Positions 19,095 to 30,893 are shown, numbered from the stretch's first letter. The stretch is DNA of 58,209 nucleotides from Sulfobacillus benefaciens (GCA_003023695.1 PXYW01000014.1:1-58209); one strand, 5' to 3'. Numbers and translations are program-made. Notes: generated from the letters alone by a model not told the origin.

Positions 19095-19309
19095 GTTGGT
19101 CAAAGCCTCCTGCTATATTGGGGGAAATCATCGGCAACCTCGCAACCCATGGTACTTGTCCCTTGAGATTATCTATATATGGGAATTTATGGCTTTTGAT
19201 CGACCGTCTGTATTTAGCAGATTTTCTCTATTCGCAACAATACCGTAAGAGCTTCAACCTTGTCCATGATCTAAAGCCTTCGTCACCAAATATCCGCTGC
19301 CATTTACGC

Positions 19310-20002
19310 CTATTTGCTTCCGGGAAACCGTCCCAACTTGCTGCCAATGCGCGGAAACTCCTGAGAAGTGCTTCCCATCTTGCGGATAATAGCAATCCCT
19401 GACACCGTTTCAGCAGCATCCTCTTGTCTCAATTCTCCACCCAACGCTGCCAAGACAGGCGACATAGCCACACTCTTTACCCCTTCTTCCCCGAGCGGCA
19501 AAGCAATAGTACCCCCAATCGCCGCCAATGGCAGTGCCAATTCCAGGACAGTCAACATGGGCCCTACAGCGCGGGCTGTCACCAAATCAAAATGCTCTCG
19601 CATCGATGGGTTACTGACCACCCAAACCTCTGCTCTCTCGCCTACCACTTTAACGTTCTCAAGACTTAACACTGTGGCCGTCTTTCGCAAAAACTCGGCG
19701 CGCCGAGCCCGACTTTCGACTAGTGTCCAGTGCCATCCAGGCCGCACGATCGCCAATACCATGCCTGGTAATCCTGAACCCGACCCAATATCAACACACC
19801 GCAGCGAGCTCGAAGAAGCCAGCCCACTATGCGACAATAAAGAGAGGGCGTCTAAGACGCCCTTGTCCCAAAACTGCGCCGGCGTAAACCCGGTGAGGTT
19901 AATCGGAGCTTCAAACACGCATTGCACATATTTTTCCAAACGCCGCGTAGTCACAATGTCGATTGAGCCCTTTGTCAGGGAATCAGCAATCCATGGATCC
20001 AT
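19310..20002 (-). CDS. rsmG: 16S rRNA (guanine-N7) methyltransferase RsmG
   Basis: 230 residues. The SAM-binding motif CVDIGSGSGLPGMVLA and the family residues NLTGFT and TARAVGPM are present. It methylates G527 (E. coli numbering) of 16S rRNA. A short acidic/basic C-terminal extension is unremarkable. In most firmicutes mnmE and mnmG would separate it from yidC; here only 11 bases do. Confidence 0.95.
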   Translation of the reverse strand: MDPWIADSLTKGSIDIVTTRRLEKYVQCVFEAPINLTGFTPAQFWDKGVLDALSLLSHSGLASSSSLRCVDIGSGSGLPGMVLAIVRPGWHWTLVESRARRAEFLRKTATVLSLENVKVVGERAEVWVVSNPSMREHFDLVTARAVGPMLTVLELALPLAAIGGTIALPLGEEGVKSVAMSPVLAALGGELRQEDAAETVSGIAIIRKMGSTSQEFPRIGSKLGRFPGSK

Positions 20003-20013
20003 GGCGTCCCAAG

Positions 20014-20688
20014 TTATCCTTTCGCTGGAGCCCCACCGGTCGCTCCATCAATCGGCTTGCGCAATAGAATGGTGGTTTGAACTACTTGGAACAGATTGGA
20101 CACTACATAATAAATGGACAATCCAGCGGGAAACTTAGACGCCACGTAGCCAAAAATGATCGGCATCATCCACAGCATCATTTTTTGGCTAGCTTCCATT
20201 CCTGGCTGCTGCGGCGTCATTGCCATCGTTTGCTTCTGCATAAAGAACGTACTCGCAGCCACAAGTACCGGCAATACATAAGTGTGATCTGGAACCGCCA
20301 AATTTTGCCAAATCCATAGCCCGTGATGCGGTAGATATTTAAAACTTCTCAGCACATCGAACAACCCGTACATCACCGGAATTTGCAATAACAGCGGCAA
20401 GCACCCAGACGCGGGGTTGACGCCTTCTTCTTTGTACAATTTAGCGATTTCTTCTTGTAAAACTTTTGGATTGCCTTTGTGCTTTTGCTGCAATTCCCGC
20501 TGACGCGGCCCCACTTTGGCCATCTTTTGCATTGATCGGGCCTGCGTTATGCCCAGAGGAAGCAACACCACCCTCACCGCGAGGGTTAACAAGATAATCC
20601 CGATGACATAGTTTCCACCCGCCAGGTGCGTAAAAAACTCAAACGCCACCCGTATAATGTCCAGAAATCCACTCCAAATGCCACCCAT
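20014..20688 (-). CDS. yidC: Membrane protein insertase YidC/OxaI
   Basis: 224 residues, short gram-positive type, with about five TM segments. Motifs: LLPLGITQARSMQKMAKVGPRQRELQQKH in the cytoplasmic loop, EEGVNPASGCLPLLLQIPVMYGLF, and KFPAGLSIYYVVSNLFQVVQT. The conserved Arg of the hydrophilic groove is in VRVVLLP. Unlike Bacillus SpoIIIJ it shows no lipobox Cys at the N-terminus. It follows rpmH-rnpA-yidD, the standard order. Confidence 0.96.
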   Translation of the reverse strand: MGGIWSGFLDIIRVAFEFFTHLAGGNYVIGIILLTLAVRVVLLPLGITQARSMQKMAKVGPRQRELQQKHKGNPKVLQEEIAKLYKEEGVNPASGCLPLLLQIPVMYGLFDVLRSFKYLPHHGLWIWQNLAVPDHTYVLPVLVAASTFFMQKQTMAMTPQQPGMEASQKMMLWMMPIIFGYVASKFPAGLSIYYVVSNLFQVVQTTILLRKPIDGATGGAPAKG

Positions 20689-20709
20689 GAATGTGCCTCC
20701 TCACCTCGA

Positions 20710-20919
20710 TTAGGGAACCGGATCATATCCCCCGGGATGTAATGGATGGCAACGCAAAATCCTCCGCACCGCCATCACGCCGCCTTTGCCCACCCCGTAT
20801 TTGGTAACTGCCTCCACCGCGTACTGCGAGCACGTGGGTATGTACCGGCATGATGGACGGGTCATGGGAGATATATATTTTTGATAGCCACGAATTAACC
20901 CAACTACGATTGTTTTCAT
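20710..20919 (-). CDS. yidD: Membrane protein insertion efficiency factor YidD
   Basis: 69 residues with the family core [34 protein letters not shown] and [19 protein letters not shown] small membrane-associated helper of YidC/Sec insertion, in its usual place between rnpA and yidC. Confidence 0.96.
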   Translation of the reverse strand: MKTIVVGLIRGYQKYISPMTRPSCRYIPTCSQYAVEAVTKYGVGKGGVMAVRRILRCHPLHPGGYDPVP

Positions 20920-20932
20920 ACCGACGTTCCTG

Positions 20933-21271
20933 CTATGACTTCAAACATTTCGCTTTCACCATCAATCTTTCGAACGACCGCTGCAAAGTTTCCCAGGGGG
21001 CCGAGACTACCGCGCTTTTGCCCAAAACCACAACATGGCCACATGGTACCAGCCTGTCCTCATAACGCTGCACCAGCGCCCGAAGACGACGACGAACACG
21101 GTTTCGTTTCACCGCGGACCCCGTCGAGCGTTGAGCGGCAACTCCGATCTTGGTTTCGTCCTTCCCCGTAAACAGAACGAAAAGGACCATATATCGGTCC
21201 CCGAAAGTATGGCCTTGTTTGAAGACCCGCCCGAATTCGGCCCGTTTCTTTAACCGTAAGCTGCGCCTCAT
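20933..21271 (-). CDS. rnpA: Ribonuclease P protein component
   Basis: 112 residues. [25 protein letters not shown] and the RNR motif [15 protein letters not shown] identify the basic protein subunit that works with RNase P RNA in tRNA 5' maturation. It lies 15 bases after rpmH. Confidence 0.96.
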   Translation of the reverse strand: MRRSLRLKKRAEFGRVFKQGHTFGDRYMVLFVLFTGKDETKIGVAAQRSTGSAVKRNRVRRRLRALVQRYEDRLVPCGHVVVLGKSAVVSAPWETLQRSFERLMVKAKCLKS

Positions 21272-21286
21272 TCTTCACCCAATCCA

Positions 21287-21421
21287 TTAAACACAAAGGC
21301 GCTTGCGCCCTTTGGCGCGACGACGTTTCAAAACCGCGCGACCCCCGCGGGTACTCATTCGACTCCGAAATCCATGTACCTTGGCACGGTGACGACGATT
21401 AGGTTGAAATGTTCGCTTCAC
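21287..21421 (-). CDS. rpmH: 50S ribosomal protein L34
   Basis: A 44-residue gene: start GTG 21421, 10 bases after AGGAGG, and stop TAA at 21287-21289. The sequence [20 protein letters not shown]...[18 protein letters not shown] is a full L34. It carries its own strong promoter at 21462-21490 and leads the leftward rnpA-yidD-yidC-rsmG series. Confidence 0.96.
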   Translation of the reverse strand: MKRTFQPNRRHRAKVHGFRSRMSTRGGRAVLKRRRAKGRKRLCV

Positions 21422-21461
21422 TGGTCAGTCACCTCCTGCCTCTTACCCAAAATGTGCTTAC

Positions 21462-21490
21462 ATTATAGCTAGCGATAACCCTAGGGTCAA
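21462..21490 (-). promoter_or_regulatory. SigA-type promoter of rpmH operon
   Basis: On the minus strand TTGACC (21485-21490), a 17-base spacer and a perfect TATAAT (21462-21467), 41 bases upstream of the rpmH start. Confidence 0.8.
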
Positions 21491-21563
21491 GAATGGCAAC
21501 TTTTCGCCCTGAAAGACATTATTGCCCTTGACAAATTTTATTTATCAAAACCCATTCAATCAA

Positions 21564-21592
21564 TTGAGGGTCACGTCCCAATTTGTTATCAT
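21564..21592 (+). promoter_or_regulatory. Probable dnaA promoter
   Basis: TTGAGG (21564-21569), 17-base spacer, TATCAT (21587-21592). It lies about 130 bases upstream of dnaA, before the DnaA-box cluster at 21654-21685, which suits autoregulation by DnaA. Confidence 0.5.
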
Positions 21593-21653
21593 AAAGTCCA
21601 CGCCTCCGCTATTCGCGGGGCAATCGTTGTTTAATGGAAAGATATCAACAACT

Positions 21654-21685
21654 TGTGGATAACATTGTGGACTACTTGTGAATAG
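21654..21685. promoter_or_regulatory. DnaA-box cluster upstream of dnaA
   Basis: TGTGGATAA at 21654-21662 is a perfect box (complement of TTATCCACA). Two weaker boxes follow in the same orientation: TGTGGACTA (21666-21674) and TGTGAATAG (21677-21685), each with two mismatches. Together they form the upstream half of a two-part origin and probably an autoregulatory site. Confidence 0.75.
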
Positions 21686-21719
21686 TCACGACTTGGCGTA
21701 AATTTTAGGAGGAGTTGGA

Positions 21720-23078
21720 ATGCTTGAAGTCGGCCTGGATACTTTGTGGGGTGAGGTAGTAGAACGACTGCAAAGCGAATTATCGACCCCCAGTTTTGAA
21801 ACTTGGGTGCGGAGTGTTTCTCCAAAGACGCTATCCGACGACGTTTTATTATTAACTGTGCCGACAGAATTTATTCGACAAATTATCTCAACGCGGTACA
21901 CCGGCCTGTTGCGGGACGTAGTCGCCAAAGTTGCCGGCAAACCCATCGACATTCACCTTGAATTGGGGACCAAAAACCCCGACCCTAACGGCCAGGCTCC
22001 AACCAAATCTGAACCAACAAGACATGAACATATACCACATGACAGCGAATACCTGACAAGATTAAACCCAAAATATGTATTTGAGGCATTCGTGGTAGGA
22101 AGCTCCAACCGTTTTGCCCATGCCGCTTGCCAGGCTGTTGCAGAAATGCCAGCCAGGGCCTATAATCCCTTGTTTCTCTACGGAGGCGTAGGGCTGGGAA
22201 AAACCCACTTAATGCATGCTATTGGACACCACGTGTTGCATCTGTCTCCCGGATCCCGCGTTCTTTACGTATCTACCGAAACCTTCACTAACGAAATGAT
22301 TAACGCGATCCGTGACGATAAAATGGTGCGCTTCAGACAACGATATCGCAGCATCGATGTCCTGCTTATCGACGATATTCAGTTCGTAGCAGGAAAAGAA
22401 CGCACCCAAGAAGAATTTTTTCACACGTTCGAAGCATTGCATGGTGCTCGAAAACAAATTGTCATTTCCAGTGACCGGGCACCCAAAGAAATTCCGACTT
22501 TGGAAGAACGCCTCCGTTCACGATTTGAATGGGGTCTAATTACTGATATTCAACCGCCGGACTTAGAAACCCGTATGGCCATCTTGGCGAAAAAAGCACA
22601 AATCGAGAGCTTATGGGTACCTGATGAAGTTCTCCAACTGATTGCCTCACGAATTGACACGAACATCAGAGAACTCGAAGGTGCGCTTATCCGCGTAATG
22701 GCTTATGGCTCTATTAGCAGGCAACCCCTTACTGCCGATTTGGCTCTGGAAGCCTTAAAAGACGTGCTGCCGCAAAGTCGGCAAAAGCCCATTACCATTC
22801 GCTTGATCCAAGAAGAAGTGGCACGTTATTACGATATGCGCCCCGAAGAATTCAAGGCGAAAAAACGAACCAAGGCCGTGGCCTACCCAAGGCAAGTGGC
22901 CATGTATATCGCTCGGGAACTTGCCGATGCAAGTTTCCCCAAGATCGGTGAAGAATTCGGAGGTCGAGACCACACGACTGTCATGCATGCGTGCGAAAAG
23001 ATTGACAACGAACGACACCGAGATCCGCAAGTAGCAAGCTTAATCGAAGACCTTATTAAACGCATTCGTTCACGTTAG
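21720..23078 (+). CDS. dnaA: Chromosomal replication initiator DnaA
   Basis: 452 residues, all four domains. Domain I is about 1-85 (LWGEVVERLQSELSTPSFETWV); a short linker follows. The AAA+ domain starts near NPKYVFEAFVVGSSNRFAHAA and has Walker A GGVGLGKTH and Walker B VLLIDDIQF. The C-terminal domain IV holds the DnaA-box binding signature GGRDHTTVMHACEKI. The start ATG 21720 follows AGGAGG. Boxes lie on both sides of the gene. Confidence 0.98.
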   Translation: MLEVGLDTLWGEVVERLQSELSTPSFETWVRSVSPKTLSDDVLLLTVPTEFIRQIISTRYTGLLRDVVAKVAGKPIDIHLELGTKNPDPNGQAPTKSEPTRHEHIPHDSEYLTRLNPKYVFEAFVVGSSNRFAHAACQAVAEMPARAYNPLFLYGGVGLGKTHLMHAIGHHVLHLSPGSRVLYVSTETFTNEMINAIRDDKMVRFRQRYRSIDVLLIDDIQFVAGKERTQEEFFHTFEALHGARKQIVISSDRAPKEIPTLEERLRSRFEWGLITDIQPPDLETRMAILAKKAQIESLWVPDEVLQLIASRIDTNIRELEGALIRVMAYGSISRQPLTADLALEALKDVLPQSRQKPITIRLIQEEVARYYDMRPEEFKAKKRTKAVAYPRQVAMYIARELADASFPKIGEEFGGRDHTTVMHACEKIDNERHRDPQVASLIEDLIKRIRSR

Positions 23079-23137
23079 GGTGTTATGGGGGATAACAGGG
23101 GGATAATCGGTGACAAATGATGTGGACGAATGTCAGT

Positions 23138-23320
23138 TTATACACAGCATCGACGAATTTTGTCGCGATCCGACCAAGGGTCTGGGGATTACCGCGTATT
23201 TTGTCCAGAGTTTATCCCATGGCAAATATATTGTGCCACTTGGCTTTGGACAAGTTATCCCAATTATCCATAGCACTTATTACTACTACGATCATTTTAT
23301 AAAATAGAAATCATATTAAC
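23138..23320 (+). other. oriC core: DnaA boxes, DnaA-trio-like run and AT-rich unwinding region
   Basis: The dnaA-dnaN gap holds TTATACACA (23138-23146, matches the box consensus TTATNCACA), TTATCCCAT (23212-23220), TTATCCCAA (23255-23263) and TTATCCATA (23264-23272). Four bases after the last box comes TTA-TTA-CTA-CTA (23277-23288), which on the complementary strand is a TAG/TAA triplet run, i.e. the DnaA-trio pattern known from Bacillus subtilis. An AT-rich stretch (23291-23320) follows. No gene is supported in 23079-23368. Confidence 0.75.
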
Positions 23321-23368
23321 TTCATCACTGTTCGACGGCAAACACCGTAACCAACGAGGAGGATTTTC

Positions 23369-24481
23369 ATGCACTTCAGTGCAGACCAAGACCAACTAGC
23401 AAAAGCTCTGACCAATGCATCACACCTGGTGCAACCACAAAACACCATGGCAGTGCTGTCGGGAATTCAGATAAATGCCACAGAAAGCGGTATTACGGTG
23501 GAATCCACCGACCTCTTCAACAAATTGAGCATTCACTTATCGGCCTATGTCACCGAACCCGGTTCCGTAGTATTGCCGGCTTCTACAGTGACTGACTTAA
23601 TCCACCGCATTCCTACCGCCACAGTTGATCTGCAAAGCGACGGCATTAGCGGAAAAACGACGATTAAATATGGCCGTAGCCGGACTACCATTCATGGCTT
23701 TGGCAGTGAAAGATTACCCCAATTTCCTGAATTGGGTGATGAATCGGCTACGGTGATTCTTCCTCCCGGTACTTTGAGTACCTTCGCTCGCCAAATTTTA
23801 TTTGCGTGCTCCAAAGAAGACTCCAGGCCTATTTTAAAAGGAGTCAGTTTAGAGTTGGGTGACGGCAAGATGGTATTGGTTAGTACCGACGGCAGTCGCT
23901 TGTCTCACGCATGGGCAGCCCTTCCTGATTATCGCGGACCCCACACCAAGTTAGTCTTACCAGGTAAAGTGCTCACCGAAGCATCGCGCCTAGGATCCTC
24001 CGTTCAACCTATTACGATGACTTGTACCACGGGATTCGTACAGTTTGCTTCCGATGATATGGTTTTGCAAAGCCGCCTCTTAGATGGCGAATATCCCGAG
24101 TATCAGCGAGTGATTCCGCAAGACTATCCAGTACAGATTAGACTCCCTATCACCGAACTTAGAGGTAGTGTGGAGCGAGCGCAGTTAATTGCCTCGAAAG
24201 ACCGATCCAATGCCGTTCGTATTATGCATCAAATTGGCGCCTTGCAAATCGAAGCTTCGGCCGCCGAGGTAGGGCAGGCGTTGGAGCAATTGGAATGTCA
24301 CAGCCAAGGACCAGAGATGGATATTATGTTCAACGCTACCTTTATTCTCGACGTGTTGAAATCGTTTGTTAGCGACGACGTGCTGATTGAATTTTCCGGG
24401 ATACAGTCGGCTGCTCGTTTTCGGGAAGCGGACAGCTCGCAATACTTTCATATTGTACTACCGCTGCGCCAGTTGGTTTAG
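23369..24481 (+). CDS. dnaN: DNA polymerase III beta subunit (sliding clamp)
   Basis: 370 residues with the three-domain clamp pattern: N-terminal LAKALTNASHLVQ, central FARQILFACSKEDSRPILKGVSLEL, and C-terminal VLIEFSGIQSAARFREADSSQYFHIVLPL. The usual C-terminal PMRL-type ending appears as PLRQLV. The start ATG 23369 follows GAGGAGG. First gene of a rightward series. Confidence 0.97.
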   Translation: MHFSADQDQLAKALTNASHLVQPQNTMAVLSGIQINATESGITVESTDLFNKLSIHLSAYVTEPGSVVLPASTVTDLIHRIPTATVDLQSDGISGKTTIKYGRSRTTIHGFGSERLPQFPELGDESATVILPPGTLSTFARQILFACSKEDSRPILKGVSLELGDGKMVLVSTDGSRLSHAWAALPDYRGPHTKLVLPGKVLTEASRLGSSVQPITMTCTTGFVQFASDDMVLQSRLLDGEYPEYQRVIPQDYPVQIRLPITELRGSVERAQLIASKDRSNAVRIMHQIGALQIEASAAEVGQALEQLECHSQGPEMDIMFNATFILDVLKSFVSDDVLIEFSGIQSAARFREADSSQYFHIVLPLRQLV

Positions 24482-24487
24482 CGACAC

Positions 24488-25552
24488 ATGATCTTGAGAA
24501 CTGTGGACATTTCCTGTTTTCGCAATATCAAAGAGGCCCATTTGGCTTTTTCTTCTCAATTAACCTTGCTGGTAGGGAAGAATGCGCAAGGGAAAACCAA
24601 TGCTTTGGATGCGATTCATATCGCGTTGCAGGGCAAGTCATTTCGCAATGGTCCCGACAGTGATTGGTTTTCCTTGTCGGATCCCGACCCAATTTCCATC
24701 ATTGCCAAGGTGTTGTCAGACTCTAACCGTATAATCACTGTCGAACATCATGTCATGTCAAACCCACCTCGGCGATCTCACCGGGGGCAAAAAATTCCTG
24801 TCATTGTCTTTAGCCCCCAGGATCTTTCTCTGTCGCAAGGATCCCCGTCTGATCGGAGAAAGTTTATGGATTCCACACTTTCTCTAATAAATCCTCGGTA
24901 CGATAAAGCTCTAAAACAATTTCATCAGGCTTTGTTGCAAAGGAACCATGCGTTGAAAGATCCGCGTTTGGCGCATACCGCGGACAGCTTTACCCCTGCC
25001 ATGATAACCAATGGACACTATTTATGGACCATGCGTCGCCAATTGCTCGACAGTTTGCTTCCCATAGCGGATCAGATGCATAGCCGTATTAGTCGCGGTG
25101 AACGAATCGCAGGGAAATTACGATATGGCGGGTCTGACATCCCCGTGCAAACCGAAAAGGAGTATGAAGATCTTCTTCGAAAAAGGCGGGCAGATGAAGC
25201 AATGCGAATGATGACGCTGGTGGGTCCGCATCGCGATGAATTACTGCTGACGGTCAATGGCGTCCCGATATCCCTTTATGGATCCCAAGGGCAACATCGT
25301 CTAATTTCGCTAAGTTTAAAACTTGGCACCTATCAGTTAATCCAAAATGAGTTTGGATACCGTCCGATCATGCTACTTGATGATGTTCTATCGGAATTGG
25401 ATCCCGAGCGGCGCCGCCATCTTTTGCAAATGATTAGTGAGCCAGGACAACAAACAATCATTACAGATACTGAGGCGCGAAACTATGATCAACTCACACC
25501 TATCATATATCATGTAGATCAAGGACAATTTGTTGAAGTGGGGAGTACGTAA
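24488..25552 (+). CDS. recF: DNA repair and recombination protein RecF
   Basis: 354 residues. ATP-binding Walker A VGKNAQGKTN, the N-terminal FRNIKEAHLAFS, ABC signature SLYGSQGQHRLISLSLKLG and Walker B IMLLDDVLSELD. It promotes RecA loading at gaps. It starts 6 bases after dnaN and its stop abuts the next gene with no gap, indicating one operon. Confidence 0.96.
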   Translation: MILRTVDISCFRNIKEAHLAFSSQLTLLVGKNAQGKTNALDAIHIALQGKSFRNGPDSDWFSLSDPDPISIIAKVLSDSNRIITVEHHVMSNPPRRSHRGQKIPVIVFSPQDLSLSQGSPSDRRKFMDSTLSLINPRYDKALKQFHQALLQRNHALKDPRLAHTADSFTPAMITNGHYLWTMRRQLLDSLLPIADQMHSRISRGERIAGKLRYGGSDIPVQTEKEYEDLLRKRRADEAMRMMTLVGPHRDELLLTVNGVPISLYGSQGQHRLISLSLKLGTYQLIQNEFGYRPIMLLDDVLSELDPERRRHLLQMISEPGQQTIITDTEARNYDQLTPIIYHVDQGQFVEVGST

Positions 25553-26089
25553 ATGGCAGAACCAAAGCCCTTATCCTCGATTCTTCACTCTATGCAACAA
25601 GAGTATCCCTGGCAGACGGCACACCACACTCGCCTGGTGCAACAAATCTGGCCAGACTTGGTGGGCCCGGCAATTGCCCGAAACGCCCGGGTTATGCGAA
25701 TAGACCAAGGGGTGATAAAGCTGGCAGTGGCGTCTTCTGTGTGGTCGCAGGAAATCCAATATCTCAAACCCATTGTATTGAGCAAATTGAATGAGCGGTT
25801 ACCAGAACATCTGCAGGTACAGGATATTAGGTCTCGCGTGTTAGTCCGGGCGGTAACGAAAACAGAGATGCCAAGTGCGCACAATGAGCGGTTTTATCGG
25901 GTAAGACTCGTTAAGGGAGCGCAGCCTGCCGAAGGATTGGAATCTCTGGTGCAAAGAGTCCGCCAGCGCCATGAAGACGCGGTGGCCTTCTGGTTGGCAA
26001 CTGACTACCATCGATGCCCTATCTGCCACAGCCCCACGCTTAACCGATACGTACGGTGCAGTGTTTGTGGGCCCACATTTTCGTCTTGA
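25553..26089 (+). CDS. DciA-like (DUF721) protein with C-terminal zinc ribbon
   Basis: 178 residues. Residues about 5-105 match DUF721/DciA (LVQQIWPDLVGPAIARNARVMRIDQGVIKLAVASSVWSQEIQYLKPIVLSKLNERL), the ancestral DnaB loader or operator of bacteria without DnaC/DnaI. The tail adds a four-cysteine ribbon, CPICHSPTLNRYVRCSVCG, which is not part of minimal DciA. The gene starts immediately after the recF stop. Its place in the dnaA-dnaN-recF block supports a replication role, probably with the dnaB at 6706-8046. Confidence 0.8.
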   Translation: MAEPKPLSSILHSMQQEYPWQTAHHTRLVQQIWPDLVGPAIARNARVMRIDQGVIKLAVASSVWSQEIQYLKPIVLSKLNERLPEHLQVQDIRSRVLVRAVTKTEMPSAHNERFYRVRLVKGAQPAEGLESLVQRVRQRHEDAVAFWLATDYHRCPICHSPTLNRYVRCSVCGPTFSS

Positions 26090-26128
26090 TGATAAAGTGG
26101 TGTACAATAAAGGAAAGGAGGATCGGTG

Positions 26129-26380
26129 ATGTACTTGCATGTTGGGCAGGATATCATGGTGGCCACTGACGCGATTGTAGCCATTGTGAGCAAGGAGTTG
26201 CTCGAGACCTCCAAAGATGTGCGTGACTTGTATGCAAAACTACGTTCCGAGGGACGGGTCAACGGAAACCTCAAAGAGGCTAAAACTCTCGTAGTCACCC
26301 GCACAGGCATCATTCTTTCCAATATTTCCGCCAATACTCTAGTGCGGCGGGTAGAACGTCTAGAGGATCCATTTCGATGA
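26129..26380 (+). CDS. remB: DUF370 / RemB-like (YaaB) regulatory protein
   Basis: 83 residues: MYLHVGQDIMVATDAIVAIVSKE, LVVTRTGIILSNISANTLVRRVE. This is the YaaB/RemB relative of the extracellular-matrix regulator family, commonly sited between recF and gyrB. ATG 26129 has AAAGGAGG upstream; the GTG at 26126 is less likely. A weak promoter may lie near TACAAT at 26104-26109. Confidence 0.85.
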   Translation: MYLHVGQDIMVATDAIVAIVSKELLETSKDVRDLYAKLRSEGRVNGNLKEAKTLVVTRTGIILSNISANTLVRRVERLEDPFR

Positions 26381-26441
26381 ATGGAAAATCCTGAGGCTAA
26401 TTGTCTGTCCATGACCCGTCAGGGTCTCACGTCACGTTTAA

Positions 26442-28370
<1,929 letters not shown>

Positions 28371-28396
28371 AAACAAGAAGAGAGGATTCGTAAACC

Positions 28397-30853
28397 ATGG
28401 CAAACATCGGCCACATCCAGCCGATTGATATTCAAGAAGAGATGAAAAAGTCGTATATCGACTATGCGATGAGTGTTATCGTGAGCCGGGCGCTGCCCGA
28501 CGTCAAAGATGGTTTGAAACCTGTTCATCGGCGGATTTTATATGCGATGCAGGAATTGGCCAATACGCCCAACCATCCCTACAAAAAGTCCGCTCGTATT
28601 GTCGGTGAGGTGCTTGGACGCTACCATCCGCATGGAGATACTGCGGTTTATGATGCAATGGTCCGGATGGCACAAGATTTTTCCATCCGCTATCCCTTAG
28701 TAGACGGGCATGGAAACTTTGGTTCCATGGACGGGGATGCTCCCGCCGCGATGCGCTATACCGAGGTACGGCTGTCCCAAATTGCTATGGAGATGTTGGC
28801 AGATATCGACAAAGACACGGTGGACTTTACTCCCAACTTTGACGAGACGACAAAAGAGCCAATGTTGTTGCCGGCCAAAATCCCCAACCTGTTAATCAAC
28901 GGGTCATCTGGAATTGCGGTAGGCATGGCTACCAACATTCCGCCGCACAATTTAGTGGAAGTCGCCGATGCCGCAATATATCTCATTGACCATCCTGAGG
29001 CTGACTTGGAGCAGTTAATGAAATTGGTTCCCGGACCCGATTTTCCCACCGGCGGAATGATCATGGGTCGGGAAGGCATTCGTCAGGCCTATCAAAGTGG
29101 ACGTGGCATTATCACTATCCGTGGCATAGCAAAAATAGAAGAAGCTGACCGGGCAGGCACCCGGAGTCGTATTGTGGTTAGTGAAATTCCCTATCAGGTC
29201 AACAAGGCGCGTTTGATAGAAAAAATAGCGGATTTAGTACATGAGAGAAAGATTGAAGGAATTGCCGACCTTAGGGATGAGTCGGACCGGTCTGGAGTCC
29301 GGATAGTGATTGATCTCAAGCGCGATGCGGTGCCCAATGTTGTTCTCAACCAATTGTACAAATACACTGCGATGCAACAAACGTTCGGCATTATTCTCTT
29401 GGCTTTGGTGGACGGGCGCCCGTTAGTCCTCACTTTTAAAGAGATTTTGTCCTACTTTATTGCACATCGTAAAGATGTCATTATCCGGCGCACACGGTTT
29501 GAATTAGCCAAAGCCGAAGCTAGAGCCCACATTTTAGAAGGGCTTCGCATCGCCTTACAGTTTTTAGATGAAGTGATTCGACTGATTCGCAGTGCCGATT
29601 CAGTGGACACAGCGCGATCCGGATTGATAGAGCGCTTCGGGCTGTCGGAGATTCAGGCTAATGCGATATTAGACATGAGACTCCAGCGGCTAACGGCCTT
29701 GGAGCGGGAAAAGATCGAAGCAGAGTATCAGGAAATTCAACAAGAAATCCAGCGGTTGCGGGCTATTTTAGCTGACGACCAACTAGTTTATAATATTATT
29801 AAAGAGGATTTAGTAATGATTCGTGGCAAATACGGCGATTCTCGGCGAACCATGATTGGCGCTGCCGCCCGCGACATCAGTGATGAAGATCTGATACCAG
29901 AAGAAGATATGGTAGTAACCATCACCCATCGCGGATACATCAAACGTTCGGCCACAAACGTCTATCGCGCGCAGCGTCGAGGGGGGCGCGGAGTTGCTGG
30001 TGGTACGGTACGCGAAGATGATTTTATTGGTCAACTATTTGTCGCCTCTACACACGCCTACTTGTGTTTCTTCACCAATCGCGGCAGAATTTATCGCGTA
30101 AAGGTGCATGAGATACCCGAAGCAGGGCGTCAAGCCAAAGGAGTGTCGGTAGCCAATCTGATCGCTTTAGAGCAAGGAGAGCGCATCACGGCCGTTCAAA
30201 CAATGTCGGAAAACCCCGATGAATCCTATTGGGTGTTCTCTACGCAACGTGGCATTGTTAAACGGACGGCCCTTTCGGATTATGTATCTTGGCGGGGCGG
30301 TGGCATCATAGCCATTACCATGGATGATGGCGACGAGTTAATTGGTGTAGAATCAACCACCGGATCTTCGGAAATCATGTTAGCGACGCGCAAGGGTCAG
30401 GTTATTCGGTTTCAGGAAACCGATGTTCGTGCGATGGGCCGATCGGCAAGGGGAGTGCATGGAATACGGCTCGATGCGGATGACCAAGTCGTATCGTTAG
30501 CTGTGATTCAGGATCAACCGGAAATCTTGATTTTGACTGAGCATGGATTTGGCAAACGCACGCCATCCGACCAATTCCGACGCACAGGACGGGGTGGAAA
30601 GGGAGTCAGGGGAATCAAGGTTACCAAAAAAACCGGAACCTTGGTTGGGTTGGTGCCAGTTTACGGCAGCGAGCAATTTATGGTTATCTCTAGCGAGGGA
30701 ACGCTTATTCGCATGACAGTAGAAGGGGTTTCCCGTCAAGGACGTGAGTCCCAGGGGGTTACGATTATGAGGTTAGAGGGAAACCAACAAGTCATGGCAT
30801 TTACCTTGGTTGAAGCAGATGATGATAACGACGGGGTCAACGACGAAGACTAA
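28397..30853 (+). CDS. gyrA: DNA gyrase subunit A
   Basis: 818 residues. The winged-helix and tower regions carry the catalytic Tyr in [13 protein letters not shown]. The quinolone-resistance region reads [19 protein letters not shown], with Thr where sensitive E. coli has Ser83-like and Val-Tyr-Asp following. The C-terminal beta-pinwheel contains the GyrA box QRRGGRG, confirming gyrase rather than topoisomerase IV. The acidic tail [11 protein letters not shown] is typical. Confidence 0.98.
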   Translation: MANIGHIQPIDIQEEMKKSYIDYAMSVIVSRALPDVKDGLKPVHRRILYAMQELANTPNHPYKKSARIVGEVLGRYHPHGDTAVYDAMVRMAQDFSIRYPLVDGHGNFGSMDGDAPAAMRYTEVRLSQIAMEMLADIDKDTVDFTPNFDETTKEPMLLPAKIPNLLINGSSGIAVGMATNIPPHNLVEVADAAIYLIDHPEADLEQLMKLVPGPDFPTGGMIMGREGIRQAYQSGRGIITIRGIAKIEEADRAGTRSRIVVSEIPYQVNKARLIEKIADLVHERKIEGIADLRDESDRSGVRIVIDLKRDAVPNVVLNQLYKYTAMQQTFGIILLALVDGRPLVLTFKEILSYFIAHRKDVIIRRTRFELAKAEARAHILEGLRIALQFLDEVIRLIRSADSVDTARSGLIERFGLSEIQANAILDMRLQRLTALEREKIEAEYQEIQQEIQRLRAILADDQLVYNIIKEDLVMIRGKYGDSRRTMIGAAARDISDEDLIPEEDMVVTITHRGYIKRSATNVYRAQRRGGRGVAGGTVREDDFIGQLFVASTHAYLCFFTNRGRIYRVKVHEIPEAGRQAKGVSVANLIALEQGERITAVQTMSENPDESYWVFSTQRGIVKRTALSDYVSWRGGGIIAITMDDGDELIGVESTTGSSEIMLATRKGQVIRFQETDVRAMGRSARGVHGIRLDADDQVVSLAVIQDQPEILILTEHGFGKRTPSDQFRRTGRGGKGVRGIKVTKKTGTLVGLVPVYGSEQFMVISSEGTLIRMTVEGVSRQGRESQGVTIMRLEGNQQVMAFTLVEADDDNDGVNDED

Positions 30854-30874
30854 ATGAAATTACGGCGTATTGGT

Positions 30875-30893
30875 GTGGCCATATAATGGCCAC
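30875..30893 (+). terminator. Hairpin after gyrA
   Basis: A perfect stem GTGGCCAT / ATGGCCAC with loop ATA, 22 bases after the gyrA stop. There is no U-tract, so termination is uncertain. Confidence 0.4.
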
